Assembly (NCBI GenBank): GCA_002414865.1
Contig: DIAQ01000078.1
Coordinates: forward strand, 808 to 17,665
Origin: a candidate division Hyd24-12 bacterium UBA5074
Lineage (GTDB): Bacteria; Fermentibacterota; Fermentibacteria; Fermentibacterales; Fermentibacteraceae
DNA length: 16,858 nt
Direction: 5' to 3'
Below are positions 1 through 6,735 of the stretch, in pieces; position 1 is the first letter of the stretch; every line of letters begins with the position of its first letter. The notes beneath the pieces were generated by a model that saw only the letters and a list, made by a program, of their open reading frames with translations, had not been told where the DNA came from and did no database searches. The position numbers and the translations under genes were made by a program.

Positions 1-327
1 CGCGGCATCGAGTGAGATCCAGCTGAAGAGCCCGTTGTCGGGGCCGGCGAAGAACACGCCCCCTCCCCTGCACAGGAGTGCGCGCCTGGATGAGCCGACT
101 CCCGGATCGACGATCGCAAGGACTCCGGAGCCCGCCGGAAGCCACTCCTGCGAAACCAGCAGGTGGAATGCGCCCGCCCTGATGTCGCCCGGCGGTATCG
201 AGGTGGAGAGGTCGACGAACGAGGCCGGGCCGTCATAGGCCTTCAGGAAGGAGGCCTTCATCTGGCCGGAGTAGGTGTCCGCCACTCCGAAGTCGGAGAG
301 GACGAATACGGTTGTCATCTCCTGCAT
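1..327 (-). CDS. SAM hydroxide adenosyltransferase (DUF62 family), 5' part only
   Basis: The first 109 codons are present; the gene runs off the window's left edge. The translation starts MQEMTTVFVLSDFGVADTY. It then shows the hallmarks of the SAM hydroxide adenosyltransferase (DUF62) family, relatives of fluorinase and chlorinase: an N-terminal LSDFG, SGQMKA, an aspartate in VDLS, PPGDI, AIVDPGVGSSRR and FAGPDNGLFS. Characterised members hydrolyse S-adenosylmethionine to adenosine and methionine in the cytoplasm. The halide-using enzymes carry extra C-terminal features that lie outside this window, so hydrolysis is the default reading. I chose the ATG at 327 because GGGAG lies about 8 bases upstream; the ATG at 318 has its AGGAG touching the start codon. 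The start is 13 bases after the stop of the STAND-phosphatase gene, so the two are probably cotranscribed. Confidence 0.88.
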   Translation of the reverse strand, partial: MQEMTTVFVLSDFGVADTYSGQMKASFLKAYDGPASFVDLSTSIPPGDIRAGAFHLLVSQEWLPAGSGVLAIVDPGVGSSRRALLCRGGGVFFAGPDNGLFSWISLDAA

Positions 328-340
328 CGCTGTTCTCCCG

Positions 341-3300
341 TCATCTGTGCCTGATAACCACGAGCGTCTGGTCGTCGGAGCGCGGCGCCCCGCGGGAGTG
401 CCTGTTGACGGCGTCTATGACACGGGAGACGATCTGCCTGGACGAGAGGTCGCGCAGGCTCGTGCAGAGCTCGACCAGGGCCCTGAGGCCGAACTCCCTG
501 CCCCCGGTGTCGAGGGCCTCGGTGATCCCGTCGGTGTAGAGCACTAGCACGTCGGCGGTCTCCATCGAAACGATCCCGTAGTCGTACTCCGCATCGGGGA
601 AGGCCCCCAGCAGGAGCCCGCCCTCGCTGAGCAGCTTCGACTGCCCCTCGCGCTTTATGAGCACGGGGGGATTGTGGCCGGCATTCACATAGGTGATGAG
701 GCCGGTCCTGGAATCGAGTACGCCGTAGAACAGACCGACGAGGTTGGAGGAGTCCTCGACCGAGGAGAGGGATTCGTTGACCCTCTTCATGACCTCGCTG
801 ATCGAATAGAGGTTCCTCACGTTGGCGCCGAGGTAGCCCTTGAGGCTGGCCATGGTGAGGGCGGCCGGAATGCCTTTCCCCGAGACGTCGCCGACCGCGA
901 TCCCGAGGTTCTCCTCCGGGAACTGGAAGAAGTCGTAGTAGTCCCCTCCCACCTCCCGGGCCGGGCTGTAGTAGAACTCGATGTCATAGCTCTCGAGCCG
1001 CGGAGGCCTGTCGGGGAGGAACTCCATCTGGATCTCGCGCGCAGTGTTGAGTTCCTCGGAGATGGTGGCTCCGGTGGAATACCGGTCGAGGAGCAGGTCA
1101 GGGAGCTTCCTCCTGAGGGTGTCAGAAGCCAGGAGGCTGGGGCTCGCCGTGACCAGCTTCAGCGACTCGATCCTCACCTCGTCGTCGGAGTCGGAGAGAA
1201 GGCTCGAGAGGAGCTTCTCCGCCCCTTCGAGAGCGAGCATGCCCTGATGGGCGGCCAGGCCTGCCACCAGCTCCCGCCTCACGGACCGGGAGGGGTCGGC
1301 GGCTGCGGCTGCGAGGAACGGCAGCCTCTCCTCGTCGCGAAGGGTCGTCGAATCCAGGACGCCGGCGAGAGTCCGGGCCCTCACCGAGGGGTCCTCGTCA
1401 GAGGCCAGGACGCGCGCCGGTCCCGCCTCCGCGGGCGGAGAACCGCTCAACCTTCCCAGCGCCTCTCCCACGAAGGCCCTGACAGACCTCTCGGGATCTC
1501 CGGCGAGCTTCTCCAGGAGCTTCTCCGGGACGGGACCCCTGCAGCCCTGCTTCAGGATCGCGCGGGCGAGCGAGGAGCGCACCACGGGTGACTGATCGGA
1601 GGCCAGCTGGTCGAGCAGCTCGATGCCGCCATCGCCGAGGGACTGGGAGTTCCACAGGACGAACCAGGGGAGGCGCGCCCTCTCCTCGATCCCCGAGTGC
1701 GCCAGCATTTCCCGGCAGACCGATACAGAGGTTTCCGCCAGGTCGATCCGGTTCCTGGCGAGCAGCTGCCCCAGCGCCTCCCTGCCCTCGTACTCCTCGG
1801 ACGACAGGACGGTCCTCACCAGGCTCCTGCGCTGGTCCGGGTCGAAGGCCCGGGAATAGCTCAGGACCAGCGTGGCGAATTCCAGCCCGGACGCCACCGA
1901 TCCGGCCGCGAGGGTCCAGAGTCTCTCCTGCTCGCCTTTCGTGAGCCACGAGTGGTTCATGAGCAGGCATAGAAGGACGGCGCTCCGGTCCGACTCCGAC
2001 TCCAGGTTGGAGACCAGGGCTTCGCGGATCTCCCCGTCGAAGTACCTCAGCCGTCCTCCGATCTGCCTGGCAACCAATCCCTTCCCACCGGGCGGCAGCC
2101 TGCCGAGCAGGAGCCAGAGGAGGTCCGTGAACTCGGTCGTGAACTCGTCAGGGCTCCGGTTCAGGAGGCCCCAGGCGAGGCTCTGCAGCAGCCTGCTGTC
2201 CTCCCCCTGGAGGAGCGCATTCACGAACTCCATCTCACGGGCGGAGATGTCGGGGAACCTCCTGCCGATATAGGTCGTGATCTGGACCTTCACGTCAGCC
2301 GAGCCGTCCTCGAGGAGCCGTGCATAGCAGCCGGACGGATCCTCCTCCACCCCCCAGAGCCCGATGCCGTGCATCAGGGAGCCTCTCACATCGGCCCTCT
2401 CGTCGGACAGCAGGCTGGAGATCACGCCCGAGAGCTTCGCGTCGCGCCTTGCCCAGGGCTTCGCACAGGCTTCCGCCAGCGCCTTCCTCACCTCGGGATC
2501 GCGGGAGCCGGCCAGATTGGCGCAGATGCTCACCACGCCCTCGTCCGCGGTGTCGGGGTCCTTGAGGAGGACGGCGAGGACGTCCCAGAGGTTGTCGGAG
2601 TCCTCCTCGCGGGCGATCGAGTGGAGCAGTGCGGACTTCTCATCGGCCGCGAGGCCCGGATAGAAGTTGGCCAGGGCGAGTCCGGCCTTGCGCGACCTCG
2701 CGTTGCGCGATCCGAGCAGGACGTCGCCGAGTATGCGGATTACGGGGTCCCTTCTCCGTATCAGCTCCTCGAGGGCCTGGTCGACGGCGACCAGCATGGT
2801 GGTGTCACCCGCGGTCAGATGGGTCTCGCCCGCGAGGCTGAAGCGCCTGAAGGGGGTCCGTCCTCCGGCTGCGCCCGTGTCCGAGTACCTCCGCTCGAGC
2901 TCCTGGCGCGAGGGGAACCGGGAGGACTCGAGTATGGAGATCCGCTCCCACATCCGCATCAGGGCCGGGCGGAAGGTGCCCTCGGAGACCTCCGGGTCGA
3001 ACGCGGCGAGCAGGAGCTGCTCCGCCGCCTTCATCCGGTCGAGAGCGAGGAGGTCGCGGAGGGCCTTCCTGCCCTGCTCCAGCCTCCAGTCGCGCCTTCC
3101 CGAAGGCTCCGGGAGCCTGATGGATGCGTCTCCGTAGCTGTCGAAGATCTCCTCGATCCTCGGGGAGGAGGAGGCAAGTATGAGCCTTCTACCTGATTCC
3201 GTGGCGCGGATCATCAGCGAGAGGGCGACATTCCAGAGGTGAGAGGGCCAGAGGTCCGTGAATCTCCGCAGGGTGTCCAGGTCCCAGAACACGGCGCAGT

Positions 3301-3958
3301 CCTCCGGACCCGTCAGGAGCCGCTCGACCGCGGTCACGTCCAGATCGACCGAGATCAGCTCCACCGGAGTGAGCCCCTCCGAGGCGGAGAGCACGAGGAG
3401 GTGCCTGGCGAGGGTCGTCTTGCCTGCGCCCAGCTGACCGCCGAGGCAGACGAAACCTCTCCTGGCGAGGACCGAGCGCGCCTTCTCGAGGCTCCCTGCA
3501 TCTATGCTCGAGGGGTCCACCTCGCCGTACGAGGCGAGCAGGTCGGAGCCGGAGGGGAATTGCGGGATGTCCCTGCGGATCGAGCCGATCCAGGGGGCGA
3601 TCCTGCTCGAAACCGTCCCCCTGGCCTCTGCCGCGTCGCGGAAGACCCACCAGGTGCCGCTGCTCCGAAGCCTGGAGTAGATGCTCTCGCCCGAGGCGGG
3701 TTCGCCATGGCACAGCGCGGCAAGGGGCATGCCCTGGCGGAAGCAGGAGAAGAAGAGCCTCCGCAGGCGGTCGGACGGGTCGCCTTCGAAAAGGAAGAGG
3801 ACGGCATCGGGCCTGTCCTCGTAGGTCACCAGCTCGATGTCCGCGGCCCAGGGCGGGGGCGCCATGCGCTCCAGGTCGCTCCGCAGGAGCACCTCGAGCC
3901 CCCCGGGCAGATCGCGATCCTCCACCGCGAACAGGAGGCGGAACCTGTCGGTGTCCAT
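341..3958 (-). CDS. STAND-type P-loop ATPase / HEAT-repeat / SpoIIE (PP2C) phosphatase fusion
   Basis: This 1205-residue protein has four visible parts. Residues 1-130 form a predicted alpha/beta domain of unclear identity (strand DAVLFLFEG, then MPLAALCHGEP), vaguely like the TIR/DUF4062 effector or sensor folds. Residues 140-380 hold a P-loop ATPase with Walker A GGQLGAGKTT (173-182), a Walker B-like VFWDLD ending at Asp228, and LILASSSPR (259-267), in STAND/NACHT style. Residues 385-950 are repeated amphipathic helices of HEAT type, with recurring D-P/S-x-V-R turns. Residues 955-1205 are a SpoIIE/RsbU phosphatase with its metal ligands intact: GGDYYD (Asp1006), GDVSGKG (Asp1024), YTDG (Asp1143) and DDQT (1195-1196). 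The ATG at 3958 is the only plausible start, although its ribosome site is weak. The gene follows the STAS and kinase genes, so I infer that it dephosphorylates the STAS protein when the sensor is triggered. I recognise no exact homologue. Confidence 0.88.
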   Translation of the reverse strand: MDTDRFRLLFAVEDRDLPGGLEVLLRSDLERMAPPPWAADIELVTYEDRPDAVLFLFEGDPSDRLRRLFFSCFRQGMPLAALCHGEPASGESIYSRLRSSGTWWVFRDAAEARGTVSSRIAPWIGSIRRDIPQFPSGSDLLASYGEVDPSSIDAGSLEKARSVLARRGFVCLGGQLGAGKTTLARHLLVLSASEGLTPVELISVDLDVTAVERLLTGPEDCAVFWDLDTLRRFTDLWPSHLWNVALSLMIRATESGRRLILASSSPRIEEIFDSYGDASIRLPEPSGRRDWRLEQGRKALRDLLALDRMKAAEQLLLAAFDPEVSEGTFRPALMRMWERISILESSRFPSRQELERRYSDTGAAGGRTPFRRFSLAGETHLTAGDTTMLVAVDQALEELIRRRDPVIRILGDVLLGSRNARSRKAGLALANFYPGLAADEKSALLHSIAREEDSDNLWDVLAVLLKDPDTADEGVVSICANLAGSRDPEVRKALAEACAKPWARRDAKLSGVISSLLSDERADVRGSLMHGIGLWGVEEDPSGCYARLLEDGSADVKVQITTYIGRRFPDISAREMEFVNALLQGEDSRLLQSLAWGLLNRSPDEFTTEFTDLLWLLLGRLPPGGKGLVARQIGGRLRYFDGEIREALVSNLESESDRSAVLLCLLMNHSWLTKGEQERLWTLAAGSVASGLEFATLVLSYSRAFDPDQRRSLVRTVLSSEEYEGREALGQLLARNRIDLAETSVSVCREMLAHSGIEERARLPWFVLWNSQSLGDGGIELLDQLASDQSPVVRSSLARAILKQGCRGPVPEKLLEKLAGDPERSVRAFVGEALGRLSGSPPAEAGPARVLASDEDPSVRARTLAGVLDSTTLRDEERLPFLAAAAADPSRSVRRELVAGLAAHQGMLALEGAEKLLSSLLSDSDDEVRIESLKLVTASPSLLASDTLRRKLPDLLLDRYSTGATISEELNTAREIQMEFLPDRPPRLESYDIEFYYSPAREVGGDYYDFFQFPEENLGIAVGDVSGKGIPAALTMASLKGYLGANVRNLYSISEVMKRVNESLSSVEDSSNLVGLFYGVLDSRTGLITYVNAGHNPPVLIKREGQSKLLSEGGLLLGAFPDAEYDYGIVSMETADVLVLYTDGITEALDTGGREFGLRALVELCTSLRDLSSRQIVSRVIDAVNRHSRGAPRSDDQTLVVIRHR

Positions 3959-3969
3959 CGCCGACCTAC

Positions 3970-3989
3970 AGGATCCTGCGCTCGAGCGC
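3970..3989. repeat. Two abutting perfect palindromes before the phosphatase gene
   Basis: AGGATCCT (3970-3977) is followed without a gap by GCGCTCGAGCGC (3978-3989). They end 12 bases before the phosphatase start codon. They could form a small mRNA hairpin or an operator. Because the region is GC-rich, chance is also possible. Confidence 0.4.
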
Positions 3990-4009
3990 GACCGCAGCAG
4001 CCTCCAGGG

Positions 4010-4035
4010 CCGGCCCCGGAGCCGCTCCTGGCCGG
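4010..4035 (-). other. Intercistronic hairpin between the kinase and phosphatase genes
   Basis: CCGGCC (4010-4015) pairs with GGCCGG (4030-4035). The 14-base interior can add a small GGAGC/GCTCC stem. It lies 8 bases after the kinase stop codon, in the only sizeable gap of this operon (84 bases). No T-run follows on the minus strand, so it does not look like a simple terminator. It may attenuate expression, protect the mRNA end, or be inert. Confidence 0.4.
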
Positions 4036-4042
4036 GACACGG

Positions 4043-4456
4043 TCACGGGATGGGCCAGATCAGGGTCGCGAGCGTCTTGCCTTCGGGCGACAGGTCGAAG
4101 TCGACCCATCGCGCGAGGTTCCTGGCTATGAGGATGCCCCTCCCCCTGTCGGAGTAGAGCTGATCGCCCTCCCCGGGCTTGAAACCGACATCACCCGCAG
4201 GCGTCCACGAGCCCTGGTCTCCGACCTGGACGCGGAGGCTCCCGGGGAGGACCTCCAGACAGATGGTGATCTCCTTGTCCGGATCCATGTCGTTTCCGTG
4301 CTCCATGCCGTTCTTCACGAGCTCGAGCACCGCGATGGACAGAGATGTGAGGTCGTCCTGCTCGACGCCTGCGATGGAGCCGACCTTCTCGACCACTATC
4401 TGGACTGGCTCGAGGAACTCCTCGGCGCTCGGAACTCCGATCCGGACCGGCGTCAC
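4043..4456 (-). CDS. RsbW/SpoIIAB-like GHKL serine kinase (anti-sigma-type switch kinase)
   Basis: This 137-residue protein is of normal size for the HATPase_c_2 switch kinases. It has the N box VLELVKNGMEHGN with the expected Glu45 and Asn49, the G1 motif VGDQG (Asp80), and the glycine-rich lid GRGILIARNL (from Gly105). Family members phosphorylate a serine on a STAS antagonist and otherwise bind a sigma factor or other target. Here the STAS partner is the gene just upstream: its stop overlaps this ATG (ATGA, 4456-4453), so the two are translationally coupled. The dedicated phosphatase follows 84 bases downstream. No sigma factor gene lies in the window, so the final target is unknown; it may not be a sigma factor at all. 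Confidence 0.92.
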   Translation of the reverse strand: MTPVRIGVPSAEEFLEPVQIVVEKVGSIAGVEQDDLTSLSIAVLELVKNGMEHGNDMDPDKEITICLEVLPGSLRVQVGDQGSWTPAGDVGFKPGEGDQLYSDRGRGILIARNLARWVDFDLSPEGKTLATLIWPIP

Positions 4457-4809
4457 GCTTTCTCCGGCTCCTTGAAGCTGGCGATCGCCTCCGACTCGCT
4501 GGCAAAGGTCTCGAAGACCGTTATTAGCTTAGTGATGATGAACAATTCGTGTATCTTCTTGGTGGCGTTGAGGATCTTCATCATGCCCTCGGCGCGGCGC
4601 AGGGTGGTGTGGCCGCTCACTATCACGCCGAGGCCCGAGCTGTCCATCCAGGTGACGCCACCCAGGTCGAGCACGACCTTCTTGTGCCTGTCCTGGTTGA
4701 CCAGGTTCTGGAATGCGGTCTTCAACTCCATGAGCTCGGGACCGCTGATCAGCTTGCCCGTGAGCCTGACGATGGTTACTCCGTCCTTCACCTGCTCCTG
4801 GATCTTCAA
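4453..4809 (-). CDS. STAS-domain anti-sigma-factor antagonist (SpoIIAA/RsbV-like)
   Basis: This is a single STAS domain of 118 residues. It has the loop MDSSGLG (55-61), in which the second serine, Ser58, corresponds to the phosphorylated serine of SpoIIAA-type proteins, and the preceding strand VVLDLGGVTW. In the family, the unphosphorylated form captures the switch kinase and frees the kinase's target; phosphorylation blocks this. I chose the TTG at 4809 because GGAGG sits 6 bases upstream and the family usually begins just before this strand. An in-frame ATG at 4836 would add nine residues (MVIHERRST) but has only a weak ribosome site. The gene is first in the partner-switching operon and overlaps the kinase gene by four bases. 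The stretch around 4515-4560 has unusual AT-rich codons (TTG, ATT-like wobble, CTA, ATA, ACT) compared with its surroundings. Confidence 0.9.
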   Translation of the reverse strand: MKIQEQVKDGVTIVRLTGKLISGPELMELKTAFQNLVNQDRHKKVVLDLGGVTWMDSSGLGVIVSGHTTLRRAEGMMKILNATKKIHELFIITKLITVFETFASESEAIASFKEPEKA

Positions 4810-4886
4810 GGTGGACCTCCGTTCATGGATGACCATGTGTCGCTCTTCCCGACGATGGGATACTTCGATGTGGAGCCGGCCGTGTA

Positions 4887-4917
4887 AAGCCCCGGCGGGA
4901 CCCCGCGCAGGAGGCTT
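4887..4917 (-). terminator. Possible weak terminator after the glycosyltransferase gene
   Basis: AAGCC (4887-4891) pairs with GGCTT (4913-4917), with an internal GCGGG/CCCGC (4895-4906) element. On the minus strand the structure begins at the glycosyltransferase stop and ends in CTTTAC, a poor U-tract. It may separate the redox/glycosyltransferase operon from the STAS operon, but read-through is plausible. Confidence 0.3.
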
Positions 4918-5942
4918 CAGCAGCAGACCACGAAATCCTCCCAGTCGACCAGACCCATCCCCTCGAGCGATGCCTTCGCCGAATCCCGGCCGCCGCGAGT
5001 CCTCACCGCCACCAGCACCGGGGCGCCTCCGGCCAGGCGCCTCGCCTCCTGCAGGAAGGCCGGAGGCAGCACAGGCCTGCCCCTGGCGGTGCCGCCTATC
5101 CTCCCCGGGCTGATGTCCACGAAGGACACGACCTCGATCCCGTGGCCCCTGACGGCGTCGAAGAGGTTCTTCCCCGCGGTGCCGGCACCCCAGACTATCG
5201 CAGCGGGGCGTTCGTGGAATGCAGGCGCCATCCTCAGGTACGGTGCCTTCGCCCTCAGGAAGGCCTTCGGGGAGTACCTGGAGCTGGTGCGGCTGAGCCT
5301 GGACGGGCTGTCACGCCAGAAGAGGAGCCTCTTCGGCACCTTCCCGAACACGAAACCCCTCGACCACAGCCTGAGCCAGAGCTCGTAGTCCTCCGGGAAG
5401 TCGCCCTCCGCGTATCCTCCACAGGCCAGGATCGCCTCCCTCGAGAAGAATGCCGTCGGATGGGGCACGGGGCTCTCCACGAAGATGCTCCGCTCCATCC
5501 CCTCGGGGGTGATCAGAGAGTTTATCCAGGACTCGTACACCCTCCAGCCCTCTCCGGCGGTTCCGGTGCACTCCACGAGGCAGCCCGTCACCGAGCGTGG
5601 GCCGAGAGACTCCGCGAGCTGGAGCTGCAGACGGAGCCTGTCCGGAGTGCAGACGTCGTCCGCATCCATGCGGGCCGCCCACCGCCCCCTGCCCGCGGTG
5701 AGGCCTGCGTTGAGCGCACCCGCGATTCCGGGCCGCCCCGGCTCGACGAGTCGGAAGCGGCTGTCGGAGCTGGTGAAGCGACGCGCGATGTCGGCGCTTC
5801 CGTCGACGGACAGGTCGTCGACCAGGACGACCTCGAACGACGGGGCATCCTGCGCCGCCAGGGAGGCGAGGGCCTCCTCGAAGAAGACTCCCGCGTCCCT
5901 GAAGGGCAGGACTACCGTTATCTCAGGGGCCGAGCAGCTCAT
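4917..5942 (-). CDS. Family 2 glycosyltransferase with C-terminal Rossmann-like domain
   Basis: Residues 1-230 (of 341) form a GT-A glycosyltransferase family 2 domain: ITVVLPFRD, VVLVDDLSVDGS, the metal/nucleotide-sugar motif MDADD (92-96), HPTAFFSR and the late acceptor-side motif PEDYELWLRLW (183-193). Members transfer a sugar from a nucleotide-sugar to a glycan or lipid at the cytoplasmic face. No membrane segment is evident. Residues 246-320 look like a separate Rossmann-type unit: AAIVWGAGTAGKNLFDA, then VVSFVDISPGRIGG and RPVLPP. This pattern resembles the small nucleotide-binding domain at the N-terminus of PglD-type sugar acyltransferases. The start overlaps the end of the thioredoxin-like gene by 20 bases and lacks a clear ribosome site, which suggests translational coupling. 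The acceptor and sugar cannot be predicted. Confidence 0.9.
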   Translation of the reverse strand: MSCSAPEITVVLPFRDAGVFFEEALASLAAQDAPSFEVVLVDDLSVDGSADIARRFTSSDSRFRLVEPGRPGIAGALNAGLTAGRGRWAARMDADDVCTPDRLRLQLQLAESLGPRSVTGCLVECTGTAGEGWRVYESWINSLITPEGMERSIFVESPVPHPTAFFSREAILACGGYAEGDFPEDYELWLRLWSRGFVFGKVPKRLLFWRDSPSRLSRTSSRYSPKAFLRAKAPYLRMAPAFHERPAAIVWGAGTAGKNLFDAVRGHGIEVVSFVDISPGRIGGTARGRPVLPPAFLQEARRLAGGAPVLVAVRTRGGRDSAKASLEGMGLVDWEDFVVCC

Positions 5943-6735
5943 CCACTGTCGAGGCGAGCAGTGAGGGATCCGAGACCGGCCGTCCGCAGGCGTCCCCCAC
6001 GCAGGGCTGAGCGTACGGAGCGCCTTCAGAGGAGAGACCCAGCGAATCGAGGGCCGCTCTGTCGCCCGGAACGAGGGGATCGTACAGGACGACCGCCCCG
6101 GCGCCCGCGAGGGCTTCGGCCTCGTCGAGGAGGGCGCGGGTCAGGCTGTCCGATGCGGGCCCCACGACGACCACGTGCAGGCCCGACACCGCCCTGCCGG
6201 CCTGGGAGTCCTCCGCGGAGCCTGCGACGAGGGAGGCCGCGAGCGACGAGAAGAAGGCGGAGTCCCTGGCTCCCGCGACTCTCGCCGCCTCCTCTCCCGA
6301 CCGGTCCAGGGCTATCGTGACCGGGAGCAGGCCGGGGAGGGAGTATTCCTCCCTGACGGCGTCCGCCTCGTCCCCGTCGAGCCAGACGGCGTCGATGCCC
6401 AGGTGCAGGCCCTCGATGACCTGGAGCATCGCGGCGGAGTCGGGATCTCCGATGTCCACCGCGAGGAACCTGCAGGCATCGCCGGCGGCTCCGGCCGCCG
6501 CGTCGAGATGCGGCAGCTCCCGCAGACAGGGAGTGCACCAGCTCGCCCAGAAGTTCACGATGACAGGCTTCCCGGCGGATGCCCGCAGAAGGCTGTCCAG
6601 CGCATCCATCCCGGTGAATGTGCTCCCTCCCCCGCTCCCTGCCGGTCCCGCGCCGCCACAGGAGTGGTGCGCCACCGGCACGAGCAGGGCCAGGAAGAGC
6701 GGGATCCAGGCCAGTTCGCGCAGGCGTGCCTTCAT
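5923..6735 (-). CDS. TlpA/ResA-like extracytoplasmic thioredoxin with extra C-terminal domain
   Basis: This is a 270-residue exported protein. An N-terminal hydrophobic segment (about 8-22) precedes Cys26; the -1 to -3 residues are not a good lipobox, so lipidation is doubtful. The thioredoxin fold at about 40-170 has the redox motif WASWCTPC (Cys67, Cys70) and a cis-proline in LLPVTI (Pro138), typical of TlpA/ResA disulfide reductases. A second domain (about 185-270) carries Cys245 and Cys250 (QPCVGDACGRPVSDP). This resembles the tail of DUF255/YyaL-type thioredoxin-like proteins, where a similar cysteine-rich segment precedes a 'P-V-T/S-D-P' stretch. The start ATG (6735) overlaps the polyferredoxin stop (ATGA), and GGAGG lies 8 bases upstream. 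It is the likely electron acceptor of the membrane protein encoded before it. Confidence 0.9.
   Translation of the reverse strand: MKARLRELAWIPLFLALLVPVAHHSCGGAGPAGSGGGSTFTGMDALDSLLRASAGKPVIVNFWASWCTPCLRELPHLDAAAGAAGDACRFLAVDIGDPDSAAMLQVIEGLHLGIDAVWLDGDEADAVREEYSLPGLLPVTIALDRSGEEAARVAGARDSAFFSSLAASLVAGSAEDSQAGRAVSGLHVVVVGPASDSLTRALLDEAEALAGAGAVVLYDPLVPGDRAALDSLGLSSEGAPYAQPCVGDACGRPVSDPSLLASTVDELLGP

Noticed and set aside
4837..4890. Promoter before the STAS gene (TTTACA with a weak AAGTAT 17 bases on)
   Set aside because: The -10 box matches only half the consensus; not strong enough to list as a feature.
3239..5113. A 624-codon plus-strand open frame
   Set aside because: It runs antisense through the phosphatase, kinase and STAS genes, which have clear family motifs. 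Its translation is low-complexity Arg/Pro/Gly-rich, as expected from high-GC antisense frames.
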